NCBI GenBank assembly: GCA_006384855.1
Contig: VCJN01002306.1
Span: 62,001 to 126,000 of the forward strand
DNA: 64,000 nt
Origin: Tetraselmis striata
Taxonomy: Eukaryota; Chlorophyta; Chlorodendrophyceae; Chlorodendrales; Chlorodendraceae
Direction: 5' to 3'
Positions 22,401 through 30,310 of this stretch are shown in pieces. The number at the start of each line of letters is the position of its first letter. Within the stretch, counting starts at the first letter, position 1. A program made the translations under genes and the position numbers. Under the pieces are notes generated by a model that did no database searches, was not told where the DNA came from, and worked only from the letters and a program-made list of their open reading frames with translations.

Positions 22401-25400
22401 GCCAGGTGAACATTCGTGCGCCGGCAGTTGGCGCCAATCATCCAGCGGCGACCGTGAAGCGACGGAGCCATGGGTCCCCATATGTCGAGATTGAGTACGG
22501 CGAATGGTTCATGCTCGAAACGTGAGCCGACGGTGCGAGGAACTGCAGCAACGGTGGACTTGACGAGTGCGCATACCTCGCAGAATGGCGGGGCACCGGT
22601 AACATAGGGGAGACTGGGCACCAGTTTGGCGGTTCGCAAGATGCCGTCATGATGGGTGTGACCCATCCGCGCATGGAGGAGTGCAGCCTGGGCACGAGAG
22701 CCAGCAAAACCGCCCGAACGGCCGACAGCGGCCGCCGCTACCGGCACGGGAGAGGCGAGTGTGCGAGCACTAGCTTGGGGCGTATCGGCAGAAGGGGTCA
22801 CGACAGCGTGCAATGCGTAGAGTCCGACATCGTGCATACGTTCCACATTGACGTCCGCGCCGCAGGGGAGCGTCATGGTAGAAGCGCTGGGGCCGAAGTA
22901 GAAAGTCGCGCCGGAGGACTGCGCTGCGCTCTGGCTGAAAAGGAACTCCACTGCGTGCGGAAGAGCGGCGGTGAGAAGGCCGGGAGCGTGGAGTACATTC
23001 CGCAAAACGGAGACGACTGGTTGACCGGCGGTAGATGTGTAAGTAACGTGTAAGGTACCCACACCGTAGACTTTTGCGCGTAGGCCGCCAAGGCGAAACT
23101 GGTCCGAGGATGTCAGTGTCGTGTAAGTATAGAAACGACGACGCCGCCCAGCGACGTGCCACGATGCGCCGCTGTCCAGGAGGAATAGCTGAGGACTGGG
23201 AGGTGCGGTGTTGGGAAGAACAGCACACGCGGGTAGAGCCGCACATGGTATAGATGTGCAAAGATAGGCCGCCACGGCCCGGAAGAACCAGACCGCGAGG
23301 TTGCGGTCGACGCAGCCTCCGAGGGCTGCACACAACTCGTTGTTGGGGATAGATGTGCAGAGCACCGCGTTCCTAGGGAAACCCATGAGGAGAGGGGGCA
23401 CTAGAGCATCCGGTTCCTCCATCTTTCCAAAATGCATCAGCATGCCAGCACCAGGAGATCCGTCCGGCTGAGGACGAAAGGCATAACTCCCTGCCGTTGC
23501 GACTAGTTTAGGGAGGTGATGTTGGTCAGGGCGAATGCATGTCCATTCGGGCGACAGGCCGTGCGATGACAGCACCGACGCCAGTGGCGGAGCCGAGTGA
23601 CGTTGAGCGGCGTAGTGGTCCATGAGAGAGCTATAAGGAGCGGCGTTGGTCCACAGGAGTGTACGCCGGGCAGCCGACGAACCGCAGTCCAACGCGTTCA
23701 CGATGAGAGGCTCGCCAAGAGAGAGGATAAGCTCCGGACACTTCAGCGCTCCCGGCACATTTTCTATTATGTAAGAAACTGAGGCAGGCTGCGCATCCGC
23801 CAGATGCCGTACAATGCGAATGACGGCTGCCATGACGCCGCTGCGCATATCCTCCCATCCGCGACCGCAGCCAGCACTAGACCAGGGCTCGCAGCAGGGC
23901 CCCGCAGCGACCAGGGTGACTGGAGGCATGGCTGCAAGCACATCCTCAGTGATTAAGGTCACGTCCTGCGGCGTAGAGGAGAACGCCTCCTGAAAGGCGT
24001 CCTCGTGGAGCTGGGTCGGGTACTCGGCAGACAGCATCCGAAGGCGGTCCGCAGCCCAACGTCTCCGCACGGGACTAATTTCGCAAAGTGTCACCCTAGT
24101 GACCGCGAAGCCTGCCGTCAGCATGCCGTCGAGCAGAGAGAGCGTCCCGCCGCAGCACAGCCCGAAGAAGTGATTGATGATGAGAGCATGAGGAAGAGGC
24201 ACCAGGCCCACGGTCTGAAGGGACGGAAGCTCCGGGGCGGAGGCGGGGGGTGCAGCAGCAGCTGTGAAAACCAATGCGGATGGCGCGCACATGTCCATGG
24301 TTGCGGTGCAGCCAGTCGGAGTCGCGGGGCCCGTGACTGGTGAGTGATGGTCAATGGCGGGTCGCTCCAACGGCGGTGATACGCTGTCATGCGTGTAAAG
24401 TGAGGAATGGCCACGTGGCCGGAGTGGACCAGCGGCAGATGGGGCATCAGTGTAGAGAGAGTAGTGACGCCCGCAATTTGTGTGGTCGATGAGGGGTGAG
24501 GCCGATCCACGTAGGGCACATGTGTCGTGCTGACCGCCGCGCCCAGCCAGACCAACGCCGCCACTCCGCGCGGCCGTGGTGTCGTTGAGGAAACCGCAGT
24601 CACTGCAGTCAGTATAGGTGGCGCACTCAGCGCCCTCTCCGCCAGCACGCGTTCCATCCATCACGTCGAGCAGCTCATCGAATCCATCACAGCCGGCCGA
24701 GACGGAGTAACTGCGCTGTCCTTGCGGGAGCTCAGTAGGTGTAGTCTCGGCGACGGTGGGGAAGGGCACATTGAATCCGTCGCAGATGGGAAGGGAGAGC
24801 GGAAAAGTGGGGGCGTGAGCCATGCACACGAAACCATCCCCAGGCAACTCCACGGTGGGGGGGGCGCTGGCGATAGCGCCAGTGGGCCGCCCGCCAGGGA
24901 ACACAGGCGGCTGGGACTTGACAGGGTTCGGGCGTGCTCCCGCTGAAGTGCGAAGGCCGCCGCTGGCAAGCCACGCAGGTTTCTCCGCCGGCGGGGAATC
25001 AAGGAGCATGGAGCCGTTGACGTGCCGTGTTTGCCAGCAATACGGTGCTGTGTGACGGGAACGACCACAGCGACTGCATTCACGGTCTGGGTAGGACTGG
25101 GTAGGGAGCGACGCCGACATTGCCACTGGTGGTGGGGTGACGGGAGCAGGAGCGCGAGTAATAAGGTCAACGTGCGGTGACAATGACGGGCGCCTGGCGG
25201 CCTCACGAAGAGCCTTGATCACGACCTTGCCGCGAAGCGCTGCGTAGTCGCAGTGGATGCCATCTGCCCGTAGCTCCTCCAAGTCGTCCCGCAGTTTCTC
25301 ATAGCGCTCGTGAATACCGGGAACAAAATATAGATCCATGAAGTCGTCGTCCGTAAGCTCCGCCTCCAGGGTTGTACGCAAGGTACGGCGCGCAGTCTCC

Positions 25401-25918
25401 ATGCGATAAAGGTAGGCGCCTAAGTCTTCATGTGCGAGTTGACCACGGCGCAGGCCGTCCAGTACCGTTTTAACGTGCCTATGCTTGTGCTGCTGAAACA
25501 TGTTTAACACCGCTCCCCATGCAGCCGCGCCATGGTGGTTGTCGATAGCGAGGACATCGTTGTCAAGAGGGGTACAATAATTGACCTCCGCAGTTGCAAG
25601 AGGATTTTGTTGAACGGCTGCCTCCACGCACTCGAAGAGAAGATTCTGACGCAGGTAGCCACTGCCCCCGGCCAGGGCCTCAGCGAGGCCGTTTCTGGCA
25701 GCCCAAGATGTAAAGGACTTGCGCCATGTGATAAAATCTTCAATGCTTGCCCGGTCCGCAAGTTTGGGAGCGCGCTGTGGCTCGACACGTTGCATGGTGC
25801 TCTCCTCAAGAAGGACAGCGGGGGATGCGCCGGAGGTTACCGAAGTCATGTTTATGGGGAAAAGAATGGGTTGAAAGGTTGAAAGTCGTCCCGCCAGTGG
25901 CAGTGAATGTGATGACAT
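19487..25918 (-). CDS. Copia Gag-methyltransferase-Pol polyprotein (2143 aa)
   Basis: Domains in order are: Gag (about 25-250); CCHC zinc knuckle (281-294, CSRCGRSRHTAPYC); a low-complexity linker (300-575); a C5 DNA methyltransferase (about 580-885); aspartic protease (LLDSGASWH, Asp915); GAG-pre-integrase HHCC (about 1080-1120); integrase with Asp1145, Asp1206 and Glu1242 (35-residue spacing); a Pro/Ser-rich spacer (1370-1600); reverse transcriptase with YVDD at 1823-1826; and RNase H (Asp1995 to Asp2075). All catalytic residues are present and the frame has no break. Met24 is an alternative start. Everything but the methyltransferase is standard for Copia; at over 2100 residues the product is several hundred residues longer than usual. 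Neighbouring LTRs indicate a young copy. Confidence 0.93.
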   Translation of the reverse strand: MSSHSLPLAGRLSTFQPILFPINMTSVTSGASPAVLLEESTMQRVEPQRAPKLADRASIEDFITWRKSFTSWAARNGLAEALAGGSGYLRQNLLFECVEAAVQQNPLATAEVNYCTPLDNDVLAIDNHHGAAAWGAVLNMFQQHKHRHVKTVLDGLRRGQLAHEDLGAYLYRMETARRTLRTTLEAELTDDDFMDLYFVPGIHERYEKLRDDLEELRADGIHCDYAALRGKVVIKALREAARRPSLSPHVDLITRAPAPVTPPPVAMSASLPTQSYPDRECSRCGRSRHTAPYCWQTRHVNGSMLLDSPPAEKPAWLASGGLRTSAGARPNPVKSQPPVFPGGRPTGAIASAPPTVELPGDGFVCMAHAPTFPLSLPICDGFNVPFPTVAETTPTELPQGQRSYSVSAGCDGFDELLDVMDGTRAGGEGAECATYTDCSDCGFLNDTTAARSGGVGLAGRGGQHDTCALRGSASPLIDHTNCGRHYSLYTDAPSAAGPLRPRGHSSLYTHDSVSPPLERPAIDHHSPVTGPATPTGCTATMDMCAPSALVFTAAAAPPASAPELPSLQTVGLVPLPHALIINHFFGLCCGGTLSLLDGMLTAGFAVTRVTLCEISPVRRRWAADRLRMLSAEYPTQLHEDAFQEAFSSTPQDVTLITEDVLAAMPPVTLVAAGPCCEPWSSAGCGRGWEDMRSGVMAAVIRIVRHLADAQPASVSYIIENVPGALKCPELILSLGEPLIVNALDCGSSAARRTLLWTNAAPYSSLMDHYAAQRHSAPPLASVLSSHGLSPEWTCIRPDQHHLPKLVATAGSYAFRPQPDGSPGAGMLMHFGKMEEPDALVPPLLMGFPRNAVLCTSIPNNELCAALGGCVDRNLAVWFFRAVAAYLCTSIPCAALPACAVLPNTAPPSPQLFLLDSGASWHVAGRRRRFYTYTTLTSSDQFRLGGLRAKVYGVGTLHVTYTSTAGQPVVSVLRNVLHAPGLLTAALPHAVEFLFSQSAAQSSGATFYFGPSASTMTLPCGADVNVERMHDVGLYALHAVVTPSADTPQASARTLASPVPVAAAAVGRSGGFAGSRAQAALLHARMGHTHHDGILRTAKLVPSLPYVTGAPPFCEVCALVKSTVAAVPRTVGSRFEHEPFAVLNLDIWGPMAPSLHGRRWMIGANCRRTNVHLAGSLATQSEAAGAVDRFLAFARHKGFTVRQIRVDRAAVFLCSSLEKICKDANVDMQTCDSYSPHQNARAERPWRTLACIAKCQLLYAGLPISFWELSWYHAVYIINRKWSARPGDVPLLAAGQEVDLSGMRVFGCPAYVHLDRTLRRKADVAAWKGIYVGQSPNSPGWQVYNPTTGAISVTRSAVFCESWRQGHTFPFGSQSFSSEPLLESPSEAATLYPQSPALSVDDDDDHAQTPTYISTGIIHPSVDSPLSPASPPPRSVDNEDHTPAPQPVLPQLPSSLASPSSPLLSAETPTSPLQRGSSLPPTTPSNVSPHAVADSSSSDGADNAAVDIRQLPPLPSSPPLRRSTRIRSSTTDDSYVYYGTTKSSCPAAPAAVVDSVSLPSTLSQHDIPCDAGVPTALLACAIPRPDTAGREFHSRSPAPTSGFCLAASAPRHSPGGDLPPDPLTCDEAMRSPYAAEWQAAVATENTALLAKQTWKVCPLPPGHKALGTRYAFRTKFLKNGYVDKRKARFVVLGNHQRPGIDFDSTKLYAPVVSFVSIRILLALVVYLRRRIYNMDVTTAFLNAKVTEEIYIKLPRGMEEFSESGEPMVGRLLRALYGLRQSPGLWFTELDNYLKRNNFRQCTSDGCVYVQLVGTDGDFAAVAIYVDDIIILEAADPAWYPAFKTRLLAEFDCTDAGLCTWLMGMGLDWDDDDGSVILHQTKYIHDVLATFGMTDCNPQSLPCRVDTRLSATAGTLLPTDQVSLYKQLVGSLLWLSVCTRPDIAAIVTKLCSYNHKPTDQHLLAAKGVLRYLAGSATLGLHYTQTTAQSFVPLFAVDSDWAGDADDRRSTSGHIGCLSGSAFCWGSHKQVTTALSSCEAEYVSASEAGRVIMFSRQFLCEVLGPTALKDHPVTLQSDNEGSLCNLRQLSVGRKLRHVDIRYHYVRELVASGAIQVEYPVCRQSCRYVHQGYSKPKILPVAGPLHA
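23264..24181 (-). other. C5 DNA methyltransferase domain embedded in the Copia polyprotein
   Basis: Residues about 580-885 carry the C5-methyltransferase motifs in canonical order. Motif I is FFGLCCGGTLSLLDG (584-598). A motif II-like acidic residue follows in VTLCEISP. Motif IV is AAGPCCEPWS with candidate catalytic Cys676. Motif VI is YIIENVPG with Glu719. Motif VIII is ARRTLLWTN (750-758). Motifs IX/X are LLMGFPRN ... LGGCVDRNLAVWFFRA. The short distance from motif VIII to the GFP motif and the VSAAHRARYFWGN-like spacing resemble DNMT3-type de novo enzymes more than bacterial ones. Motif IV has Pro-Cys-Cys-Glu in place of Pro-Pro-Cys-Gln, so activity needs a test. No break interrupts the domain. 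Confidence 0.88.
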
Positions 25919-26269
25919 GAAGAGGTTGGTGGTAATGTTGCAGAATTATATGCTTTTCGGCGAGCTGAGATGATGTCGACCGCAAGCTTGTAGAGGATGA
26001 GCAAGGAGAAAGCCAAAGACGTTGAGGCTGAGGCAGACACGAAGTGGCAAAAAGTAGAGACGACGTCTGAAGACGTTGTCGACACGAGGGTGTTGAAGCA
26101 GGTGTCCAAAATATAGGAAAGGGGGAAGGAAAGTCGATCAGTTTTCGAGCTGCTTTTCAGGTCGGCGCGCTTGTTGGCAAGTAGCTGGAGCGGCCGAGGC
26201 AGTGCAAAAGGAAAGGCAAAGGAAGTCGGTGGAGTTCACTCGATGCTGTCGAGGAAGTCTACCAAGTGA

Positions 26270-26283
26270 GAGGGCCCATAGCC
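26270..26283 (-). other. Copia primer-binding site candidate
   Basis: Directly inside the 5' LTR the coding strand reads GGCTATGGGCCC. Its complement, GGGCCCATAGCC, resembles the anticodon arm of eukaryotic initiator tRNA-Met (GGGCCCATAACC in some species), not a tRNA 3' CCA end. Drosophila copia is known to be primed by a half-molecule of initiator tRNA-Met cut in the anticodon region, so the same mechanism is plausible here. Confidence 0.5.
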
Positions 26284-26608
26284 TGACAAAGGGATGGCTC
26301 AGGAACTGGAAGCAGAGAAGGAAGGAATGATTACAGTTCCGGAATTCCGGGCTATATATATGTATGGTCGTGCGGCTGAACGGTCACACCTCGGTCAGCC
26401 TCGCACGCACTCTTGATGGATACGGGTAGTTAGCCGGTATCTCTAGGGTCTCTAAGTGAAACTACTGGAACTGCTAAGCGTTGCCCTTGTATGAGGGAGG
26501 GGAACCGCCGGGTCGCCGAACGGTCACCTGACATGGTGACGATGGTGATTTTACTGTCGGGTGTAGGGTTTGACAAAGCAGGGCTAGCCAGGGTCTGACT
26601 AGCCAACA
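26284..26608 (-). repeat. Copia 5' LTR
   Basis: 325 bp, TG...CA ends, flanked on the outside by the duplicated target CTCCG. It drives transcription leftward into the polyprotein, whose first ATG lies about 365 bp downstream of the LTR. Confidence 0.95.
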
Positions 26609-26613
26609 CTCCG

Positions 26614-27435
26614 GACGCTCTCCCTGTAACCAAAAAGTTCAGGCAAAACACTGCTAGCGACTTTACATTCGCTCTCCCTGTAACCAAAAAGTACTACACA
26701 TACCCCGTGTACGCAAACCCATCTTGACTCACGTCGGCCTTCGCTCTATTGTTCGATGCGGGCGCCTCACTGGTGGAGTACCGAGAAGGTGCCGTCATAT
26801 CATCCAAAAGGCAACTGACCAACGTTGCGTCATTATTGCGTCCACCGTGACAGGCCATACCACGAGTTGCCGAGTTACGGTGCGTACTTCTGGCGGTGAG
26901 GTTTAGAACCACTCACATAAACCGCGAGCCACAGGGCGCAAGTGCGGATATTCCGTAACGGAGCCGCCGCAGCGCCAGCCGTGCTGTTCCTCCCGCTGTC
27001 GGTTCGCTGTTGTCTGGTCAGGTTTTCTCCACCTCTCCGCGAGCGCTGGGTAGCGGGAGGAGACAGAGCTGCACGCAGCGGCGCGGCCCCAGGTGCAGGC
27101 GGCTGCATACGTCAGGGGCGATGGGGGTCCGGCGGCAGCGGCAGCTGCTGGGGCGCATCTGAGCCTAGGCGGACCTGACGCTGCACGGCTTCCTGCTGGG
27201 CCGCCACGCAGTGAGCGCTAAGGTCAGCTTGCACCAATCCCATCCGAATGGCTTGGGGTGGTGTGGGGGGCAGGCAGAGGTGTGCACCGAATCGCGGGCT
27301 GGACCCGCACAGGAGTAGCCCTGACACTCCCTCCGCGCCACACTGCTGGCCTGAACTACTGTGCGAGACAGGGGCAGCCGACTGCCGGAGGGGAGGGGGG
27401 GGGGGGGGGGGGGGGGGCTGCCGGCCGCAGGCGAA
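26614..27435. other. Intergenic with two copies of a short repeat and a G tract
   Basis: Two copies of the repeat CTCTCCCTGTAACCAAAAAG lie at 26615-26700. A run of about 28 G sits at 27391-27418, immediately before a splice-acceptor-like CCGGCCGCAG and the ABC gene's ATG. An upstream exon of that gene, perhaps coding a targeting peptide, is possible, but no frame with a start codon joins it. Confidence 0.45.
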
Positions 27436-28740
27436 ATGTCGTGGGTGCTGGAGGTGCGCAGCCTGCGCCGGGTGGTCTCCAACAACGCGGTGCTCTCCGA
27501 CATCAGCCTGACCGTGGCGCAGAAGGACATCCTTTTTGTGCGCGGCCCCAGCGGGGTGGGCAAGAGCCTGCTGCTTCGCTCCATCGCCGGCCTGGACCCT
27601 ATGCAGGCACGCACGGGCCCTATGCCCATGCAGTCCTCCATCCCAACATCTGAAACCCCTGAGCGCCACAGGGCCGCCACCATATAACAGCAGCCCCACC
27701 AAAGGGTTCCAAAACCCTAGCACTGACACGCGCTCCGCCCTCCTTGGGACAGGGCGGGCGGCTGACCTTCAACGGACGTACCCCGGAGGAGATTGGGCTG
27801 CCCTCGTGGCGCTCCCTGGTGGCCTACGTTGGCCAGGCGCGCGTCAACTTCAAGGGCACGCCCGCGGAGTTTTACTTCCAGTCGCAGGTAGCTGCCGCTG
27901 CACCACCGCGCACAGCGGCTGCTGTACTGGACCCCGTGCTCGTACCACAGGGCAGTTGCATGATGCATGTGCCCCCCCCCCCCCCCCTTTCACGTTGCTG
28001 CAGCGCTTTGAGTCACAAAAGGGCCGGTCGCGAGGAGACCTGCCCGCGCTCATCCACGAGATGGGGCTGGAGCAGCTAGTGCTCAACCAGCCGTGGGCCG
28101 AGCTGTCGGTGCGCCCCCCTTCCCTCCTGCTGTGGCTGCTTCAGAGGGCTGGTGCCAGCTGGGGCACTGGGCGCTTAGTGCTGCTGGGCGCGAACCGGCG
28201 CTGCTGGGCAGGGAGGGCAGGCGCAGCGCGTGATGCTGGCGATCGCCATCGCGCTCAAGCCCGCGGTGCTGCTGCTGGACGAGCCGACGGCGTCGCTGGA
28301 CCCGCAGTCGGTATACAGGTGAGGTTGTTTGCCGCTCCCCGGGAGGGGGATGGTGGGAGGCTCAGCTTGATTGCCTGCCATCTCATGAAACCGCGGCTCC
28401 CAATGTTTGCCTGGGTCACGTGCTACTTGAATTCTCGCGGTGCAGGGAGTCCTGTATGTATGTAGCGCTCCTCCTGTGATCGGCACGTGGCATACAGCGT
28501 ACTGTGCATAGGCTGCATCCCCCTGGCGCGGCCTCTTCTTGCGGTTTTGCATAGCGCAAAAGGTCCCTGAGGCCCGGTGCGCTCCTCCCCAGGGTGGAGG
28601 ACTGCCTGCGGCGCTGCCCGTCCTCCGTGATCTGGGTGAGCCACGACCCTGAGCAACCGCAGCGCGTGGGCGGCAAGATCCTGGACCTGCCGCTGGGCAC
28701 GGTGTCGGTGCTGCCGCCGCCGGACCCGCGCAGGACATAA
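27436..28740 (+). CDS. Stand-alone ABC transporter ATPase, STAR1/FetA-like
   Basis: Five exons join in frame: 27436-27606, 27753-27887, 28004-28108, 28212-28318 and 28593-28740 (TAA), giving 221 residues. It has the Walker A GPSGVGKS, a Q-loop in [14 protein letters not shown], the signature split by an intron (ELS|GGQAQR), the Walker [12 protein letters not shown] and the H-loop WVSHDPEQ. There is no transmembrane domain. The size and the VGQ...F.GT segment fit the FetA (YbbL)/STAR1 group of soluble ATPases that pair with a separate membrane subunit; plant STAR1 acts in aluminium tolerance and bacterial FetA in iron export. The first intron starts with GC (CAG|GCACGC). A 5' exon with an organelle-targeting peptide cannot be excluded. 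Confidence 0.8.
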
Positions 28741-29032
28741 CACCCGCTCCGCCCTGTCCCTCTCACGGCTGCCTGCGGCAGCCCGCCTAGTGGGTAGTAG
28801 TCGCGTGCATGGGGGAATGCAACTGGTCCAGGGGCTCTGTAAGAGACGGCAGAAGACAGGGAAGATGCGCGATGCGTGTTGCCGGCTCGGCTGCCCGCAA
28901 CTTGTCCCGTATGAAACCGCTGATCACACCCCCAACTTCAGCTACACTGTCCTCTGCCGCAGTGAAGAGGCGCTTAACTTTACATTCTACACTCCCAACT
29001 ATACACCCGCACACCGCAATCGCGCCTCAGCT

Positions 29033-30310
29033 CTAGCTGCCACCGCCCCTGCCGCCGCCCAGAAGCGCCCCGATCTGCTGCGCGAGCGTGGTCGCCGCTG
29101 GCGCCGGGCTACTGCCGCCGCTGCCCATGCCCTGGTACAGCTGCATCAACAGGCTTGACAGGTTGTCCCCACTAGGCGGTTGCGGCGTCGGCGCTGGCAC
29201 TGGGGCGGGAGCCGGCGACCCCAGCTGGCTGAGCAGCCCTGCGAGGGTGCCGAGTCCGCCGCCAGCGGGCCCCTGTTGCTGCTGCTGCTGCTGCTGCTGC
29301 GGAAGCTGTTGGTTGCCAAAGAGGCCGCCTCCCCCACCACCGCTGCCGCAGCCCGCCAGGCCGTTGAGATAGGAGGTGAGCTGTGCAACGTCCAGGCCGC
29401 CCGTGGGCGGGGGGCGCTGCGGTTGCGGCGGCGGCGGCGGCTTGCTGCCCGTGATGGCCGCCAGCAGGCTGACCAGGCTTGCGGTCTGCTGGCTCTGCTG
29501 GCTCTGCTGCTGATTGGCCATCAGCTGGTTGTAGGTGCCCAGGAGCTCGGTGAGCTGCTCCAGGTTCAGGTTGCCCCCGCCGCCGCCGCCCAGCTGCTGC
29601 TGCTGCCTGGGGGCCGGCGGTGGCGCGGCTGCCTTGGGCGGCTTGGTGGCCACTGCCTGCAGAGCCGCCACCGCACCTGCCACGCCGTTAGTACCCATGC
29701 TTCCCAGCACATCGGCCGCCGACTTGAGGAGAGCCGCGTTGGCAGGAGGCGGCGCAGAGGCAGGCGGCGCGCCGGACCCTGCGTTCAGGAGCTCGTACAA
29801 CTTGGAGAGCATGGCGTTGTTGCCGCCGCCACCGCCCAGCAGCTGGGTCAGGGTCGCGGTGTTGACGGCCGGGGCGATGGCGAGGTCGGCGCCAGCGGGC
29901 GAGCCGGCATCCAGCTGCGGCTGCCGCTTCTTGCGCCGCCGCGAGTTGTGAGAGTTGAGGCGGTTCTTGCAGCTGCGCTTGGCGCCATCAAAGCAGTCCA
30001 GCTCGTGCAGGCTGGTGCACTGCTGGCAGAAGCGCATCATCTTGCCCTGGGTCAATATCTCCGGCGCCTTGAGGTGCTCTTCGCAGATCTTGTAACGGAC
30101 ACGGTAGTCCGACTTGTTCTCCGTCTTCAGCTCGCTCAGGTCTGCGCCGCAGCCCTCCACGCGGCATTCCAGCGGCAGCTTGCGCTTCACACGCTTGCGC
30201 TTCTCCTTTACCGGCGGCGGCACGCCTTCCTCTGGAGGCATTGCGCCTGCTGCCCCAGCCGCGTCCCTGGTGGCCTCTGCGGGGCATGCCGCATCAAACT
30301 GGCTCATCAA
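29033..30310 (-). CDS. SBP-box (SQUAMOSA promoter-binding-like) transcription factor
   Basis: The 425-residue, apparently single-exon protein has a basic stretch (KEKRKRVKRKLP) followed by a complete SBP DNA-binding domain at about 49-128. The first zinc site is Cys49, Cys54, Cys76 and His79. The second is Cys95, Cys98, His102 and Cys114, with the RFCQQC signature. A bipartite nuclear localisation signal overlaps the end (KRSCKNR...RRRKKR). The rest is low complexity: Gly, Ala, Pro and long Gln runs, typical of activation regions. SBP proteins bind GTAC-core promoter elements and are restricted to green plants and green algae; CRR1 of Chlamydomonas is a known member. The gene converges on the ABC ATPase gene with about 290 bp between stops. 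Confidence 0.9.
   Translation of the reverse strand: MMSQFDAACPAEATRDAAGAAGAMPPEEGVPPPVKEKRKRVKRKLPLECRVEGCGADLSELKTENKSDYRVRYKICEEHLKAPEILTQGKMMRFCQQCTSLHELDCFDGAKRSCKNRLNSHNSRRRKKRQPQLDAGSPAGADLAIAPAVNTATLTQLLGGGGGNNAMLSKLYELLNAGSGAPPASAPPPANAALLKSAADVLGSMGTNGVAGAVAALQAVATKPPKAAAPPPAPRQQQQLGGGGGGNLNLEQLTELLGTYNQLMANQQQSQQSQQTASLVSLLAAITGSKPPPPPQPQRPPPTGGLDVAQLTSYLNGLAGCGSGGGGGGLFGNQQLPQQQQQQQQQGPAGGGLGTLAGLLSQLGSPAPAPVPAPTPQPPSGDNLSSLLMQLYQGMGSGGSSPAPAATTLAQQIGALLGGGRGGGS

Larger units (their letters stand above)
19056..26613 (-). mobile_element. Complete Ty1/Copia retrotransposon carrying a DNA methyltransferase domain
   Basis: The element runs on the minus strand between LTRs at 26284-26608 (5') and 19061-19385 (3'), each 325 bp, starting TG and ending CA, with 3 mismatches between them. 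A perfect 5-bp target duplication CTCCG flanks it (19056-19060 and 26609-26613). It contains one uninterrupted polyprotein frame, a primer-binding site and a polypurine tract. Low LTR divergence and an intact frame mean recent insertion and possible activity. The polyprotein order Gag, methyltransferase, protease, integrase, RT and RNase H is Copia-type (integrase before RT) plus one extra domain. Confidence 0.93.

Noticed and set aside
26942..27178. Ala/Gly-rich frame as a targeting-peptide exon of the ABC ATPase gene
   Set aside because: The only frame that could splice in phase to the ABC gene has a stop and no start codon ahead of it.
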